Shown: one piece after another, positions 1 to 11,225 of the stretch
How the letters are laid out: each line of letters begins with the position of its first letter
Numbering within the stretch: position 1 is the first letter of the stretch
From: Cacajao melanocephalus
Lineage: Eukaryota; Chordata; Mammalia; Primates; Pitheciidae
Direction: 5' to 3'
Length of the DNA stretch: 64,000 nucleotides
Assembly: GCA_963573385.1 (NCBI GenBank)
Contig: CAUYLG010050914.1
Coordinates: forward strand, 1-64,000
Position numbers and translations under genes: made by a program
Notes under the pieces: generated by a model
What the model was told of the DNA's origin: nothing
The model's database searches: none
The model's input: only the letters and a program-made list of their open reading frames with translations

Positions 1-1322
1 TTTGCTATTGTAAACAGTGCTGCAATGAACATTCATGTGCATGTGTCCTTATAATAGAACAATTTATAATTCTTTGGGTATATACCCAGTAATGGGATTG
101 CTGGGTCAAATGGAATTTCTATTTCTAGGTCCTTGAGGAAGTTCCACACTGTCTTCCACAATGTTTGAACTAATTTACACTCCCACCAACAGTGTAAAAG
201 TGTTCCTATTTCTCCACATCCTCTCCAGCATCTGTTGTCTCCTGATTTTTTAATGATTGCCATTCTAACTGGCATGAGATGGTATCTAAATGTAGTTTTG
301 ATTTCCATTTCTCTAAAGACCAATGTTGATGAGCATTTTTTCATATGTTTGTTGGCCTCATAAATGTCTTCTTTTGTAAAGTGTCTGTTCATATCTTTTG
401 CCCACTTTTGAATGGGCTTATTTGTTTTTTTCTTATAAATCTGTTTTAGTTCTTTGTAGATTCTGGATATTAATCCTTTGTCATATGGGTAGATTGCAAA
501 AATTTTTTCCCATTCTGTTGGTTGCTGATTCACTCTAATGACTGCTTCTTTTGCTGTGCAGAAGCTGTGGAGTTTGATTAGGTCCATTTGTCTATTTTAG
601 CTTTTGTTGCCAATGCTTTTGGTGTTTTGATCGTGAAGTCCTTGCTTACACCTATGTCTAGAATGGTTTTGCCTAGGTTTTCTTCTAGGGTTTTTATGGT
701 GTTAGGTCTTATGTTTAAGCCTTTAATCCTTCTGGAGTTAATTTTAGTGTAAGGCGTCAGAAAGGGGTCCAGTTTCTGCTTTCTGCTCATGGCTAGCCAG
801 TTTTCCTAACACCATTTATTAAACAGTGACTCCTTTCCCCATTGCTTGTTTTTGTCAGGTTTGTCAAAGATCAGATGGTTGTAGATGTGTGGCATTGCCT
901 CCAAGGCCTCTGTTCTGTTCCATTGGTCTATATCTCTGTTTTGGTACCAGTACCACACTGTTTTGATTACTGTAGCCTTGTAGTATAGTTTGAAGTCCGG
1001 TAGTGTGATGCCTCCTGCTTTGTTCTTTTTGCTTAGAATTGACTTGGCTCTCCGGGCTCTCTTTTGGTTCCATATGAAGTTTTAGGTGGTTTTTTCCAGT
1101 TCTGTGAAGAAGGTCATTGGTAGCTTGATAGGGATAGTGTTGAATCTGTAAATTACTTTCGGCAGTATGGCCATTTTCATGATATTGATTCTTCCTAACC
1201 ATGAACATGGAATGTTTCTCCATCTATTTGTCCTCTCTTACTTCGTTGAGCAGTGGTTTGTAGTTCTCCTTGAAGAGGTCCTTTATGTTCCTTGTTAGTT
1301 GTATTCCTAGGTATTTTATTCT
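1..1322 (-). mobile_element. L1 fragment, 3' part of ORF2, 5'-truncated (primate L1PA/L1P type)
   Basis: This is a decayed LINE-1 copy read on the minus strand; its 3' end lies beyond the left edge of the window. The frame from 587 to 33 gives the C-terminal part of L1 ORF2 protein (reverse transcriptase/endonuclease polyprotein), with [27 protein letters not shown] and [12 protein letters not shown]. The frame is broken above 587 (further pieces at 790-578 and 1223-864), so it cannot encode a working protein. L1 identity stops abruptly near 1322, the usual 5' truncation of target-primed insertion. Similarity to young primate L1 is high, so it is probably an L1PA copy; the subfamily is inferred. 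Confidence 0.95.
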
Positions 1323-1886
1323 TTATTCTAACCTGATAGCTCCAGGGCAGAGAGGTGTTGAGTTGGGAAACCAGCTGATGTGAGCATTCTTCTTGGAAGA
1401 AGCAGGCAGTAGGGAGGGAGACAGTGCTGGGGGTGGAGCCTGGGAAGGGGGGACTTGACATCTTCCAGGGTCCCAAATCAAAAGGTGCCCCTGCAGAGAT
1501 TTACTTTTAAAGCCAGCCACTTCCGCTTCTATTTTTACGTCATCACATTACTGTTGGCTCCATCTGGAGCTGGTCCCCTCCTCCTGGCCTCTCATTCTTC
1601 CCTCTGAGCTGAGAGGAAAGGAGCTTCATTAGCAGCTGGGCGTGGGGGCGGCCCTGGCTGTGGCTCTGGGAGGAAATAGGCTGTGGGTTGGTGGCCAGGG
1701 AAGGCAGTGCCAGGCATGAGAGGGTCATCAGAGAGGGACCAACTTGCACAACCTGAATGGCAAGACCAAGCTTTGCTGGGATCAGTACCAGGGTCATGCT
1801 CTCAGCATCACTCCCTGAGGAAGGCAGTTTCCTCACCCAAGGTCTAGATTGTCTCTGATCCTTTGAAGGAAATGATCAAGGATGTA
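1323..1886. other. Unique non-coding sequence
   Basis: Moderately GC-rich single-copy-looking DNA between an L1 and a simple repeat. I see no repeat family, convincing exon or promoter. The short open frames on the minus strand lack coding character. Confidence 0.5.
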
Positions 1887-2107
1887 AATACATACACATA
1901 TGCCCCCTCCACATACAGGCGTGCAAGCACACACACAGACATGCACATATGCACACACATGTACATAGACACATGCACACATGCATATACATGTACACAT
2001 ATGCACATACACATGCATGCACATACACATATACATGTGCATATATACACAGATGCATGCATATACACAAACCCACACACATGCATAGACACACACACAT
2101 ATACATG
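1887..2107. repeat. CA / ATGCAC-type low-complexity tract
   Basis: About 220 bases of irregular alternating purine-pyrimidine sequence built from CACA, ATGCAC and TACACA words. Long open frames on both strands here (runs of Cys/Val/Met/Tyr or His/Thr/Met) are artefacts of the repeat. Confidence 0.9.
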
Positions 2108-2447
2108 GAGAGGAGGGTGGGAAAACTCAACTTGAGGACTACCTTTTCTCTCCCATCTCCCTCTAGGGAACCATTCCACAGGAATGAGTCACTGAGAGCC
2201 CCAGGGGCCTGCTCAGCCAGGGCTCTGCCATGTGTACAGGAGGTTGGCAGTTCATTCCTCCTGATGTTTCCACACCTCTCTTGTTCCGTGTTTAGTGAAA
2301 TGTTTTCTGATTTGCAGAACACCTTTCTGCTTGCAGAGATGAGGACTGAGTCCATTTGTCTGAAAGACACGAGGACGCTGAGGGGCACCGTGTAGCTCTG
2401 CTCCTCTTGCACCTTGGGCAAGTCACTGTTCTTCTCCAGGCCTTGGG
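2108..2447. other. Unique non-coding sequence
   Basis: Single-copy-looking sequence with no repeat family that I recognise and no supported gene. Confidence 0.45.
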
Positions 2448-2640
2448 TTTCTTTTTTTTTTTTCTAATTGCATTTTAGGTTTTGGGGTACATGTGAAGAA
2501 CATGTAAGATTGTTGCACAGGTACACACATGGCAGTGTGGTTTGCTGCCTTCCTCCCCATCACCTATATCTAGCATTTCTCCCCCCGTTAGCCCTCCCCA
2601 ACCCCCCAACCCCCGCTGTCAAATGCTGGCTCTGCTGTGC
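2448..2640 (-). mobile_element. L1 3'-end fragment
   Basis: A T-run at about 2451-2463 (the poly(A) tail seen from the other strand) is followed by the reverse complement of an L1 3' untranslated region: GGGTACATGTG, GTTGCACAGGT and then the C-rich stretch near 2581-2612 that mirrors the L1 3'UTR G-rich tract. The sequence is diverged, so it is an older L1P or L1M copy. Only about 190 bases were inserted or survive. Confidence 0.8.
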
Positions 2641-3085
2641 TCAGTCGATCTTTACATTTCTTGGCTTTGACTTCCTAGTCTCTTCTCTTGGTATTGAGTT
2701 GATTTTCACAGTCGGGCTCCTCCCGGTGGTTCTCCTGGTCAGCTGGCTGGCCTCAGCCCTGCTCAGGGAATGCCCTCCTCTGAGTTCCCAAGTGCATGGG
2801 GGCCGGTAGCTGAGTGCTGACAGCTGCTCAGGGCACACCTGACAGGACGCTCTACGAAGGGAAGAGTCCTTCAGGCCTGAGCTGTGACCGTGCAGTCTGA
2901 AGGTCCCTTGGGGGAGTGTGTGGAGGGGCTGCCTGCAGTTGCTGAGATGGGCACAGCAGAAGCAGCTGCCTCTGAGGTGGGGGATTGTGAGTGAGTATGT
3001 GTGTTGAAGAGGGTGAGGGGCAGAGAGTGTCCAACTTCATTGCATCTGATTCTGAGTCTCACATAAATAAAATTCAGAATATTTC
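2641..3085. other. Unique non-coding sequence
   Basis: GC-moderate single-copy-looking sequence. No exon, promoter or repeat can be supported. Confidence 0.45.
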
Positions 3086-3500
3086 AAGTTAATATTGTAA
3101 GTTGTCACATGCAAGAGCTGTCGGATCTGAACTTTATTTTGCAGCAACAGTAGTATGTGAGTATGTACACAGTTTTAGTCTCCTCTCTCAAAAAGTTATT
3201 CACTCCTAAAAGTAGAGGCCAAGTTGGTGATAAATTGCTGACTCCTTCGACATGAATATTGTTCAATTATTCACAGATGTGTTTGGCCTGACAAAAGCCT
3301 CTGCTTCAGCACATTTCCACGGGCAACCGAAGGCATTCATGCTAATGTAGAATCAGCTATCATTAGCACAGACTTTCCACAGCTTTCAACCACTCCAGCG
3401 TCGTCTTTCTTCACTCTATCATTTTCTCTTATGATTTAATTAGTGTGAGGCTAGAATCCTGGGCTCTTAATTTATCCAGGAAGTTGAACAAACTGAATTC
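3086..3500. promoter_or_regulatory. Candidate conserved non-coding element (possible enhancer)
   Basis: An AT-rich block with no repeat similarity, no open frame and dense homeodomain- and SOX-like words: ATTGTTCAATTATTCACA near 3259, CATGCTAATG near 3349, ATCATTAGCA near 3359 and TTTAATTAGTG near 3437. Its texture (AT-rich, uninterrupted by mobile elements, many TAAT cores) resembles vertebrate developmental conserved elements. This is inference from composition only; no alignment was possible. Confidence 0.3.
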
Positions 3501-4200
3501 TGACACCTGCTGAATTTCCCAAGCGGGGCTGTCTGCTCTGCTCTTCACCAGCTAAGCGACAGGGTGGGACGTTGGCTTTGAAGGTCTCCCACACCCAGCC
3601 TTTGGGGTGAGTAGCTTGGGTGTGGCAGGATTCAGGATTCAGAACATAGGCTGCTTGCTGTAGGTTGTGGGTTTCAACCCTTCGCTTTCCAATCAGACAA
3701 ATCTACGGGATAGTTTTCTGCCACCTGGAAGGCCCATCTGCCTTCATCCTCTTTGCCTGGGTTGTTCAGTGATCTCATATCTAAAGAGGGGCAGGTGGGC
3801 AGGTGCCTTAGAGACCACCAAGAGCAATGGTTTTCAAGCTTTCTATTGTTGGCCATGGAATGCTTTTCAAATGCAGTCTTGTGCAGGATGCCACCTGTCC
3901 ATGAGAGACAGTGCAGAGCCACTCTGCTGGAAACAGGGGCAGGGCCACATGCTCCCTTTTCTCCCCAGACACCCAAGACCATATTGGGAATCCCATCCTG
4001 AAATCCCTGATCAATCAAAGTGCAACTGACAGAGGCTTCGGCTTGGCCAAGGTCAGAAAGCAGCCACTGACAGAGCTGTACCAGGATGCAAGCAGCTCGG
4101 GAGACTTCTCAATATTCTGTTTACTCAGCCCCTTCTTCCCAGGCTTCTCCAAAATGCCACCTTCTTCATTAAGCCTTTCTCAATACCTACAACTTGTTCT
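3501..4200. other. Unique non-coding sequence
   Basis: Single-copy-looking sequence with no repeat family recognised. Overlapping short frames on both strands at 3667-4029 lack splice sites or protein-like composition and are not taken as genes. Confidence 0.4.
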
Positions 4201-4204
4201 GCTC

Positions 4205-5450
4205 ATTTTTTATTTAACAAGTATTTATTGAGTTGTATGCTGGGCACTGGTTTATGTGCAGGAGAAGCAGCAGGAAACAAATCAGGTGAAAATCTTTGCT
4301 CTTATGAAGCTTATATTCTAAGGGAGAGAGAGAAACAATAAACAAGTGAATAATTAGATTATTCAGTGTATTAGATAAGTGTCTGCTGAAAAAACAAGTC
4401 AGGGAAAGGAATGCCAAGGAGTGGGGCTTGTAATTGAAATAGGTGTTCTCTTGCTGATAAGATGACATTCAAGCACTTTTAAGACATTTAATGAAGAGGG
4501 CAGGGGGTGAAAGGAAAGACCATGTGTGTGTCCACCTGGAGAATGATCCAGGCAGAGGGAACAGTAAATGCAACAGTACAGAGGCAGGAGTGTGCTTAGA
4601 GTACAAGGAAGAGTGAAGAGGATGGTGTAGCCAGAATGAGGGGTTAACCCATTTCCCGTTTGCCCCACGAATACTCTTGGTCTCTAATCCTAATGTAACA
4701 TCGTACACATTTCTGTTGCGTTAGGAGCAGAGACAAGTTCTGTTTAGAAACAACTCCAAGAACAGTTTTTATATTTTATTTTCATATTGGAAATCGGTCA
4801 GATTTACTTCAGCCTCAAAGACCTTGTTTATGTAAAATTAAATGAGCACTGGCAGTGAGCTTCACCTTTTTTTTTTTTTTTGATGGAAAATGGTTTAAGG
4901 AGGAGAGGAGTAACATGTGGCCAAAGAGATAATGGGACCAAATCACTCAGGATCATACAGGTCACTGTAAGACTTTGCCCTTACACTTGGGTGAATAGGG
5001 GAGCTACTGAATTGTTCCGAACCAAGGGATCACATGACCTGACTTGGACTTTAAAGGGATTCCATCTGCTGCCCTGTTGAAAGTTACAGGGATGCAAGCG
5101 TGGAGGCAGGGAGACTAGTGACGACATGGTGGTTGTGACCTAGGTGAGAGATGATCATAATGTACACTTGTGTGGTAATGAAGGTGGTGAGGAGTGTTTG
5201 TATTCTGAATTTATTTTGAGGCTAGAGCCAACAAAATCATCTAAAGGATTGGTTGTGCGGTGAGAGAATAAAAGAAGAGTCAAGGATGATTATAATGGTT
5301 TTAGCCTGAGAAAACAGAAAGATGTCATGACCCAAGATGGGGAAGACTAATGAAGCAGCAGGTTTAGGATCAGAGACTCAGTTTTGGAAAAGTTAACTTT
5401 AGGTGTTTGTTAGATATGACATGAAGATTCTGTTCAGCAGTGAAGCTTCC
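4205..5450 (-). mobile_element. L2 LINE relic (long, interrupted)
   Basis: Reverse complement of the L2 3' half. The left edge begins with TATTTATTGAG and the GGGCACTGG tail motif, followed by AAACAATAAACAAGTGAATAA and GGCAGAGGGAACAGTAAATG. After an interruption at about 4640-4881 it resumes with TCACATGACCTGACTTG, GAGATGATCATAATG and AAGATGGGGAAGACTAATG, all in the order expected for the L2 reverse-transcriptase end. It is an ancient, non-functional mammalian relic. Confidence 0.85.
4640..4881. other. Unidentified ~240-bp insertion inside L2
   Basis: L2 similarity stops near 4640 and resumes after the T-run at about 4867-4880. The intervening block is AT-rich with the words TTTCCCGTTTGCCCC and CTCTTGGTCTCTAATCC and ends in oligo(T). 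I cannot place it in a known family. It may be an old retroposed sequence or a non-autonomous DNA element. Confidence 0.45.
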
Positions 5451-5519
5451 AACCTTTTAACCTCCAAAACATGATCATAATTTCCCAGAAGTAGTTAATC
5501 ATATTCTGTACAAGCTTAC

Positions 5520-5670
5520 AATTATGTATGCATGTGCCTGACTATTGTTAGGACAATATAAGCATCCTGGGGTTAGGGACCTTGTTCATTCCAGTGTCCT
5601 CCACTGCTTTAGCGCAATGCTGGGCAGATGGTCTGTGCTTAACAAATGCTTGTTGTTATGAATTCCACAA
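5520..5670 (+). mobile_element. L2 3'-end fragment
   Basis: Shows GGGACCTTGTTCATTCC, then GCGCAATGCTGGGCAGATGG and TTAACAAATGCTTGTTG, the usual order of the L2 3' tail in the plus orientation. It is strongly diverged. Confidence 0.65.
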
Positions 5671-6050
5671 ACATTTTGGAAGTTAGAGAATTAGAAGAAC
5701 TTAGAAGAAGTATGGTATAGCTTTGTAGCTCCCAAATTGTTTTCTTCTGAACATTGATCCCTTGAGATGTTCAATTATGAAACAGATCTCATAGTTAAAT
5801 ACATTTGGGAAAGCCTATATCCTATACCCCACCTTTGAGCATCACATATCACAGTTCTTCCACACTAAAAGGGATTACAAGAATCTTCTCAAATGTACTT
5901 TACTCTATTCACCTCGGTGTCTCCCAATCATATCAGACTACTTAATTTTTCTTCGAATGACATTATAATTCTTTCTGTAACTAGGGTTCTGAATGAACAC
6001 CCCATGTTGGGTGACAAAAATGTTGAGATCTGTTAGGAGACAAAAAGAAT
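5671..6050. other. AT-rich non-coding sequence, possible old hAT relic
   Basis: No gene is seen. The stretch about 5745-5860 vaguely resembles a hAT-Charlie relic (ends in AAATACATTTGGGAAAG), but divergence is too high to assign it. Confidence 0.3.
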
Positions 6051-6054
6051 GTTG

Positions 6055-6190
6055 GCATTGGGAATCTGAAGACATAGGCTCAAACACCCACAATGTGATC
6101 TTGGACAAATATCATCAGCTGTCTGGATTGAGTTTCCTTATCTAAGGGAATAAAACTGGTTGATTTGTATGGCTCTAATGTGAAATATGC
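6055..6190 (+). mobile_element. MIR SINE
   Basis: Contains the MIR core order: TGTGATCTTGGACAAAT, then GAGTTTCCTTATCTAAG and GGGAATAAAACTGG, matching the standard 'tgaccttgggcaagt ... cctcagtttcctcatctgt' pattern with decay. Confidence 0.75.
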
Positions 6191-6790
6191 ACATTTTATA
6201 CATGCCTTTCATTTATGGTTCTCCCTGTGGCATGGATGGGCTTTAGGACATTAGTTAAAGCACTGTGATTTTTATTAAGTATCCTATCTGTCTCTTCATA
6301 CTGCTCACCCAAATGCCCTCTGAATGTTCTAGGGAAACTCTCGTTAACCCCTAGCCAACTAACCCCCCAATACCCAACACTGATACGTGTCTCTTTCTTT
6401 AATTTCTATCCCTACCACTTTCCCTCTCTAGATAATGGATTAGTTTCCAGAGCTCTCCTGCCTTCCCCTTGTCTCCCCCAACCCTAAGTTTTTCAGCCTG
6501 GCCAAATGATAGCTATCCAGTGTCTTCTGGGTTATTAGGACACAATGGCTTATATATTGCTCCTCCCTGGTAACTCCAATTCTTTCAGTGAGTGACCTGA
6601 AAAAGTTACCCACCCCATAGAGAGAGACAATGAGAAAACCCGGCTGTTTGGCTGTAGGTAGAACAGAGTAAACAAACATTTCTCCTCTGAGATCTTTTAT
6701 TCACAAGCCCTCCCTCATGCTTTCATGCATATTTAGTGGTCTGAATTTATTTTACATGTGTGACCTGAAAAATTATGTGCTGAAAATTTC
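6191..6790. other. Unassigned non-coding sequence
   Basis: AT-moderate sequence. No repeat family or gene was recognised. Confidence 0.4.
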
Positions 6791-6799
6791 GTTTTCAGT

Positions 6800-7591
6800 T
6801 GGGTAATGACCCTGGATATTTTGAAAAAACAAATATAAACAATCTCTGGAGAAAAACTCTAACCACAGGCCTGCAAAACTCCCACAGATAAAGATCCTAG
6901 GAACATAAGCTTACAATGAGAAATTGATAAATACATGAGAAAACAAACCACCATTAGTGAGAGTCAGCAGAAACAACCAACTGTACAATCAGAACCACAA
7001 CTGCAGATGTTGGAACTAGCAGAAAGATAATTTAATGCAAAGATGTTTAATTCATTTGAAGGAGTAAAAGAAGGAATTAAAACCCATCAAGAGATTATTC
7101 AAATTGATGAGGCAGGATTGAAAAGTAGCCACATTGAACTTCTAAAAATAAGAAATCATCATAAATAAAGTTAAAATTCAGTGGACGGTTGAAGACAAGA
7201 TTAGTGAAGTGAAACATAGATCTGAAGGAGACCTGGAAAAGATGTTGAGAGTCATGGATGGTAGAATGAGAGTCCAGGATCTCTATCATTGGAATATAAA
7301 AAGGAGAAAAAGAAGAGGAAAGAGGTTACTCTGAGATATACAATGACTGAAAATTTTTCAATTTGATAAAAGACATCAAAGCCTACATTGAGTAAATCCA
7401 CACCAAGGTATACTACAGTAAAACTAAAGGATGTCAGAGACAGAGATCTTAAAGGCAGCCAGGAACAAAAGACAAATTACCCTAAAGGAATGAAAATTCC
7501 ATTGTGATAACCTCTCAACACCAACAATGAAACTCAGAACCTAGGGAAATGAGATTTTCACACTTTAGAGAGGATAAGACTGTCAACATAA
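6800..7591 (+). mobile_element. Old L1 (L1M/HAL1-like), ORF1 region
   Basis: Decayed ORF1-like sequence of an old LINE-1 or half-L1: AACTGCAGATGTTGGAACTAG, GATTAGTGAAGTGAAACATAG, TCTTAAAGGCAGCCAGGAAC and ACAAATTACCCTAAAGG occur in the L1 order. The element is interrupted at 7592 by an LTR and resumes at about 8093. All frames are broken. HAL1 and L1M cannot be separated by eye, although ORF2-like sequence further along favours L1M. Confidence 0.75.
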
Positions 7592-8088
7592 TGAGGTACA
7601 GGAGGCAGGACTCTACTCCAGAGGTGGGGCTCGGACACTGGACCAAATTGAGGACTAGCTAAAATGGGTCCAGGGTGGAAGCATCTATCCATAAGACATG
7701 CTCGCCAGTGTGCCATGTCAGTTTACCATTGCCATGGCAACACCTAGAAGTTACCATGGCACCCCACATGTTTCCATGGCAATGACTGTGGCAACTCAAA
7801 AGTTACCACCCTTTTCCTAGAAATTTCTTCATGAACTGCCCCTTAATTTGCATTTAATTAAAAGTGGGTATACATGAGTGCAGACCTGCCTCTGAGCTGC
7901 TACTCTGGGCACACTGCCTGTGAAGAGCACTGCTTCACAAGGAGCAGTCCCTTTGCTGCTGCCGTCCACTGCTGCTTCAATAAAAGTTGCTGTCTAACAC
8001 CCTGGCTCACCCTTGAATTCGTTCTTGGGTGAAGCCAAGAATTCCCCCAGGCTAAGCCCCATCATTTGATATGGGGTCCTATTCAAGC
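7592..8088 (+). mobile_element. Endogenous retrovirus solo LTR (class I-like), inserted in L1
   Basis: A block starting TGAGGTACAGGAGG and ending near TATTCAAGCA, with repeated CCATGGCAA/GTTACC words typical of class I LTRs (near 7730-7800), an AATAAA signal at about 7979 and a GGGTGAAGCCAAGAATTCCCCC tail. L1 ORF1 sequence reads AACTGTCAACATAA before it and GCATAAGAGCAATAAAAAG after it, so CATAA may be the target duplication. No internal viral genes are present. The family is not assigned. Confidence 0.65.
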
Positions 8089-8430
8089 ATAAGAGCAATA
8101 AAAAGAAATTTTCATACAACCAGGCACAGGGAGCATTTTTTGACAGCAGCCTTCTCTAAAGGAACTTTCAAGGATTTTTAATTTAGGAAGAAGGAAAATG
8201 ATTTTAAAAGGAGGTCTAAAATACTAGTTAGATGGGTGAGCAGAGGAAATAATAGATTGTAAATTGAAAGAAGCATTGACTATATTAAACAATATCAATA
8301 TACCTAATTTGTGAAGTAAAATAGAACCACAATCCTGGACAATTACAAATAAGTCAGAATGAGAGTGGTTGAATTTCAAGCATTCTATGATCCTTGTTTT
8401 TTTAAGAGAAGAGTAAAGATAATTTATGCA
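8089..8430 (+). mobile_element. Old L1, continuation between ORF1 and ORF2
   Basis: Continues the L1 split by the LTR to the left: GCCTTCTCTAAAGGAAC and GGAAGAAGGAAAATGATTTT match the end of ORF1 of old L1 elements, with AT-rich inter-ORF sequence after it. Confidence 0.65.
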
Positions 8431-8439
8431 GCAGGCAGC

Positions 8440-8957
8440 CCTGTTCTCTTTCTCTTCAGTTGCAGCTGGGGTAGATAGTGATGCATGACCTTAAACTCAT
8501 TTTGAAAGCGTCCAACTTGGATGCACCATGTTCCTTTCCTCTTTATGCTGAAAAACCTTCTTCAAAGCCACAGGAGACCAACAGGCCCTTGTGTAAGTGC
8601 AGAATAGAGGTTTGGGCGATTATTGACACTGGGGGAAATCCCCAGCTAATGAGGACTGGGAAGTGATAGATAACTGCCTGTACTTCTAGATGGACAATTC
8701 TAGAAGTCATTCGTTCAGATGGGAAATTCTAGAAGTCATTTTTCATGTTTCTCAGAAAACCTGGCAAAATTCTGTCATGGCAGAAAACCTATTGGTATTG
8801 GTTTCACTCATGGTAGTGACTTGATAATGACCCTTGCTAAGAGTTTTTTCTCTTCCTCTCACCGCTTTCCACCCCTTTGCATTTTTGGTTCCCTGCCAAA
8901 TATACTATCTGCCTTCAAGCCCTTGTATTAGATTCTGTTAATCAGGGAGCCCAAACT
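8440..8957 (+). mobile_element. Putative ancient LTR inserted in L1
   Basis: L1 sequence is interrupted by about 500 bases of GC-richer DNA ending CAAGCCCTTGTATTAGATTCTG ... GGGAGCCCAAACTATGACA, which resembles the 3' end shared by several MaLR/ERVL-type LTRs ('...cttgtcttaggctctgcttc...aacctaagaca'). Two near-identical AATTCTAGAAGTCATT words (about 8696 and 8725) form a short tandem repeat. The 5' edge is uncertain. Confidence 0.4.
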
Positions 8958-8959
8958 AT

Positions 8960-11225
8960 GACAATTAGCTTTTCACTTTAATAACTGTTAAACTTAACAC
9001 ATTTAACAACTGTTAGAAGCATAAAAATAAAATAAAATGAATAACTTCCAAAACTAATATAAGAAAAACTGAAATGGAAATAGAACTAAATTAAGAAGGA
9101 AGAAAAGGTTTTTTGAAGGTTAAAAATAAGATAGTAGAGGTAAACTCAAATGTACGACAAATTTGGCCCATATAAAAGGGCCAAATGCCAAGTTTAAAGA
9201 TAAAGAATGCCAAACTGGACCTAAAAAGTATAACAAAACAGAAATCCAGATATATGCTATTTATGAAATATATATCAAAATCCAAGAATAGAGAAAGGTT
9301 GAAATTAAAGGATAAGAAGAAAATCATAACTAGATAAATGCTAAAGGAAAGCTAGTGTAGTATATAAATCTCATATATAACAGCCTTTAAGGCCAAATGT
9401 TTTTAGAGATAAAAAGCTCACTACAAATCAATAAAGTTTCAATATATACCAATTCTAAATTTGAACGTATCTAACAATATAGCTTCAAAATATATAAAGC
9501 AAAAATTGCTGCAACTATAAGGACAAATTAACAAATTTACAATCTAAGTGGGATATTTTCACATCCTCTTCTCAGTGACTGACTCAGTGATTTTTTTTTT
9601 AATCTGGTCAAGCAGATTAAAAAAATGAACAATGGCAGAGAAGATCTGAAAAACACATTTAACAGGCTTGATTTAAGAAATGTATACAGAACACTCACCA
9701 ACAATTGAAGAATACAAATTCTTTTCAGGTGCCGGTAGAACATTTATAATAATTGATCAAGTACTAGGCTATCTGCATTTCAATGAATATATGTCTTATA
9801 AACCACATTCTTAGGCAACAACAACATTATGTTATAAATGAATAAAAATGAAGAAAAACATAACAGAAATTAAAGAAGATTTGTAGTGACTATGTAGCAA
9901 AAACATCATCGTGAAAATATTATAAATCAAATCTTGTGAGGGTTCAGCTTAATTGGTGCCTACAAATAAAATTATGGCTTTAAATGCTTATATTGTAATA
10001 AAAAAAAGAGGAGCTGAAAAGAAGTGAGTTAAGCATCCTACCTTAAATGGTAGAAAATAATAATAGAAATGAAAGAAGTTAGGAAGTAGTAAAGACAAGG
10101 TCAGAAATTGTGAAAATGAAAACCAGACTCAATAGAAGGGAGCAATAGATAAAACTTGCTTCTTTGAAAATCCTAATAAAATTGGCACATTTCTGCAAGA
10201 CTGATAAGGATATAATGAGAAAAAACAAGTAAACAGCATTTAGAATGAAAGAGACATAACTATGCTCTGAGGCCACAGAGATTAAAAAGTAAAGAAAATA
10301 ATAAAAACTAAAATAAAAATTTAAAAATTCAGACAATATGAATACATTCTTAGGAAATTAAAAATTCCTAAAACTGAATAAGAAATGATTTTATAGCCAT
10401 TAGGTACTGATTCAATATTTTAAAACATCTCTTCAAAGAAGACACCAGGCACAAAGAGTTTTATATATTAGGTAATGTTTTAAGGAACAAATAATTGCAA
10501 ACTCACATAATATTTCAGAAAGTCAAAAAGAGGCCAACATTTCTTTAATATGAAAATTTAACAAAGTCACTACAAGAAAGGAAAGTTATAGGGCAATTTA
10601 ACAGTTCATTATTGATTAAACATTTGAAACAAAATATTAGCAAATTGAATCTAAAATCAAAGATAATATGCTATGACCAAGTTCCTATGGTTACAGGAAT
10701 ATAATGTTAGTCCAACATTTAAAAAATAAATAAATATTTGTCACATTAGCTAATTAAAGAATCATTTTTTCATGATAAAAATTTTTTGCAAACTCAAAAT
10801 AGAAGAAACTCTCCTTAGCCTGATATACTATATCTACCTGAAATCTATAGCCAAAATTTCATTCAGCCATTAAATATAAAATTATCTTTATTTAATGTTA
10901 AGAACAAGAAAGGATTTTTGCCACTATAATTTGTATTCAACCATATACAGGCAGTATTAGCTAATGCAATAAGAGAAGAAAAAAATCAAATTTACAAGAA
11001 GTAGAGTGGATGAAGCCATATTATTAGCAGATAATCTGCTGAAGTGCTCAAAATAATGTACAAGAATCCTTAGAATTAGTAAGAGAATCTAAACAGTTTT
11101 CAGGTTTTGATTAACAAAATGTCAATTGTCTTTGTATACAGACACATGTATAAATCAGTTACATGCGTAAATGCAATTAAAATACCATTTATGTGAGGAA
11201 AATAAAATCTAATGTGTCTAGAGAT
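8960..11225 (+). mobile_element. Old L1 (L1M), ORF2 region
   Basis: A long decayed L1 ORF2 in order: the endonuclease part (ATATGCTATTTATGAAATAT, ACACTCACCAACAATTGAAGA, AATTCTTTTCAGGTGCC), then TTATGGCTTTAAATGCTTATATT, then the reverse-transcriptase part (TATTAGCAAATTGAATC, ATGACCAAGTTCCTATGG, ATTAGCAGATAATCTGC). Every frame carries many stops. It is the same insertion as the ORF1 pieces at about 6.8-8.4 kb. Confidence 0.85.

Noticed and set aside
33..587. 184-codon frame with reverse-transcriptase-like text
   Set aside because: It is the decayed C-terminal part of L1 ORF2, interrupted upstream; not a host gene.
1844..2421. Long open frames on both strands (up to 181 codons)
   Set aside because: They are translations of the CA/ATGCAC low-complexity tract and neighbouring unique DNA; residue composition is dominated by Cys, Met, Val, His and Thr.
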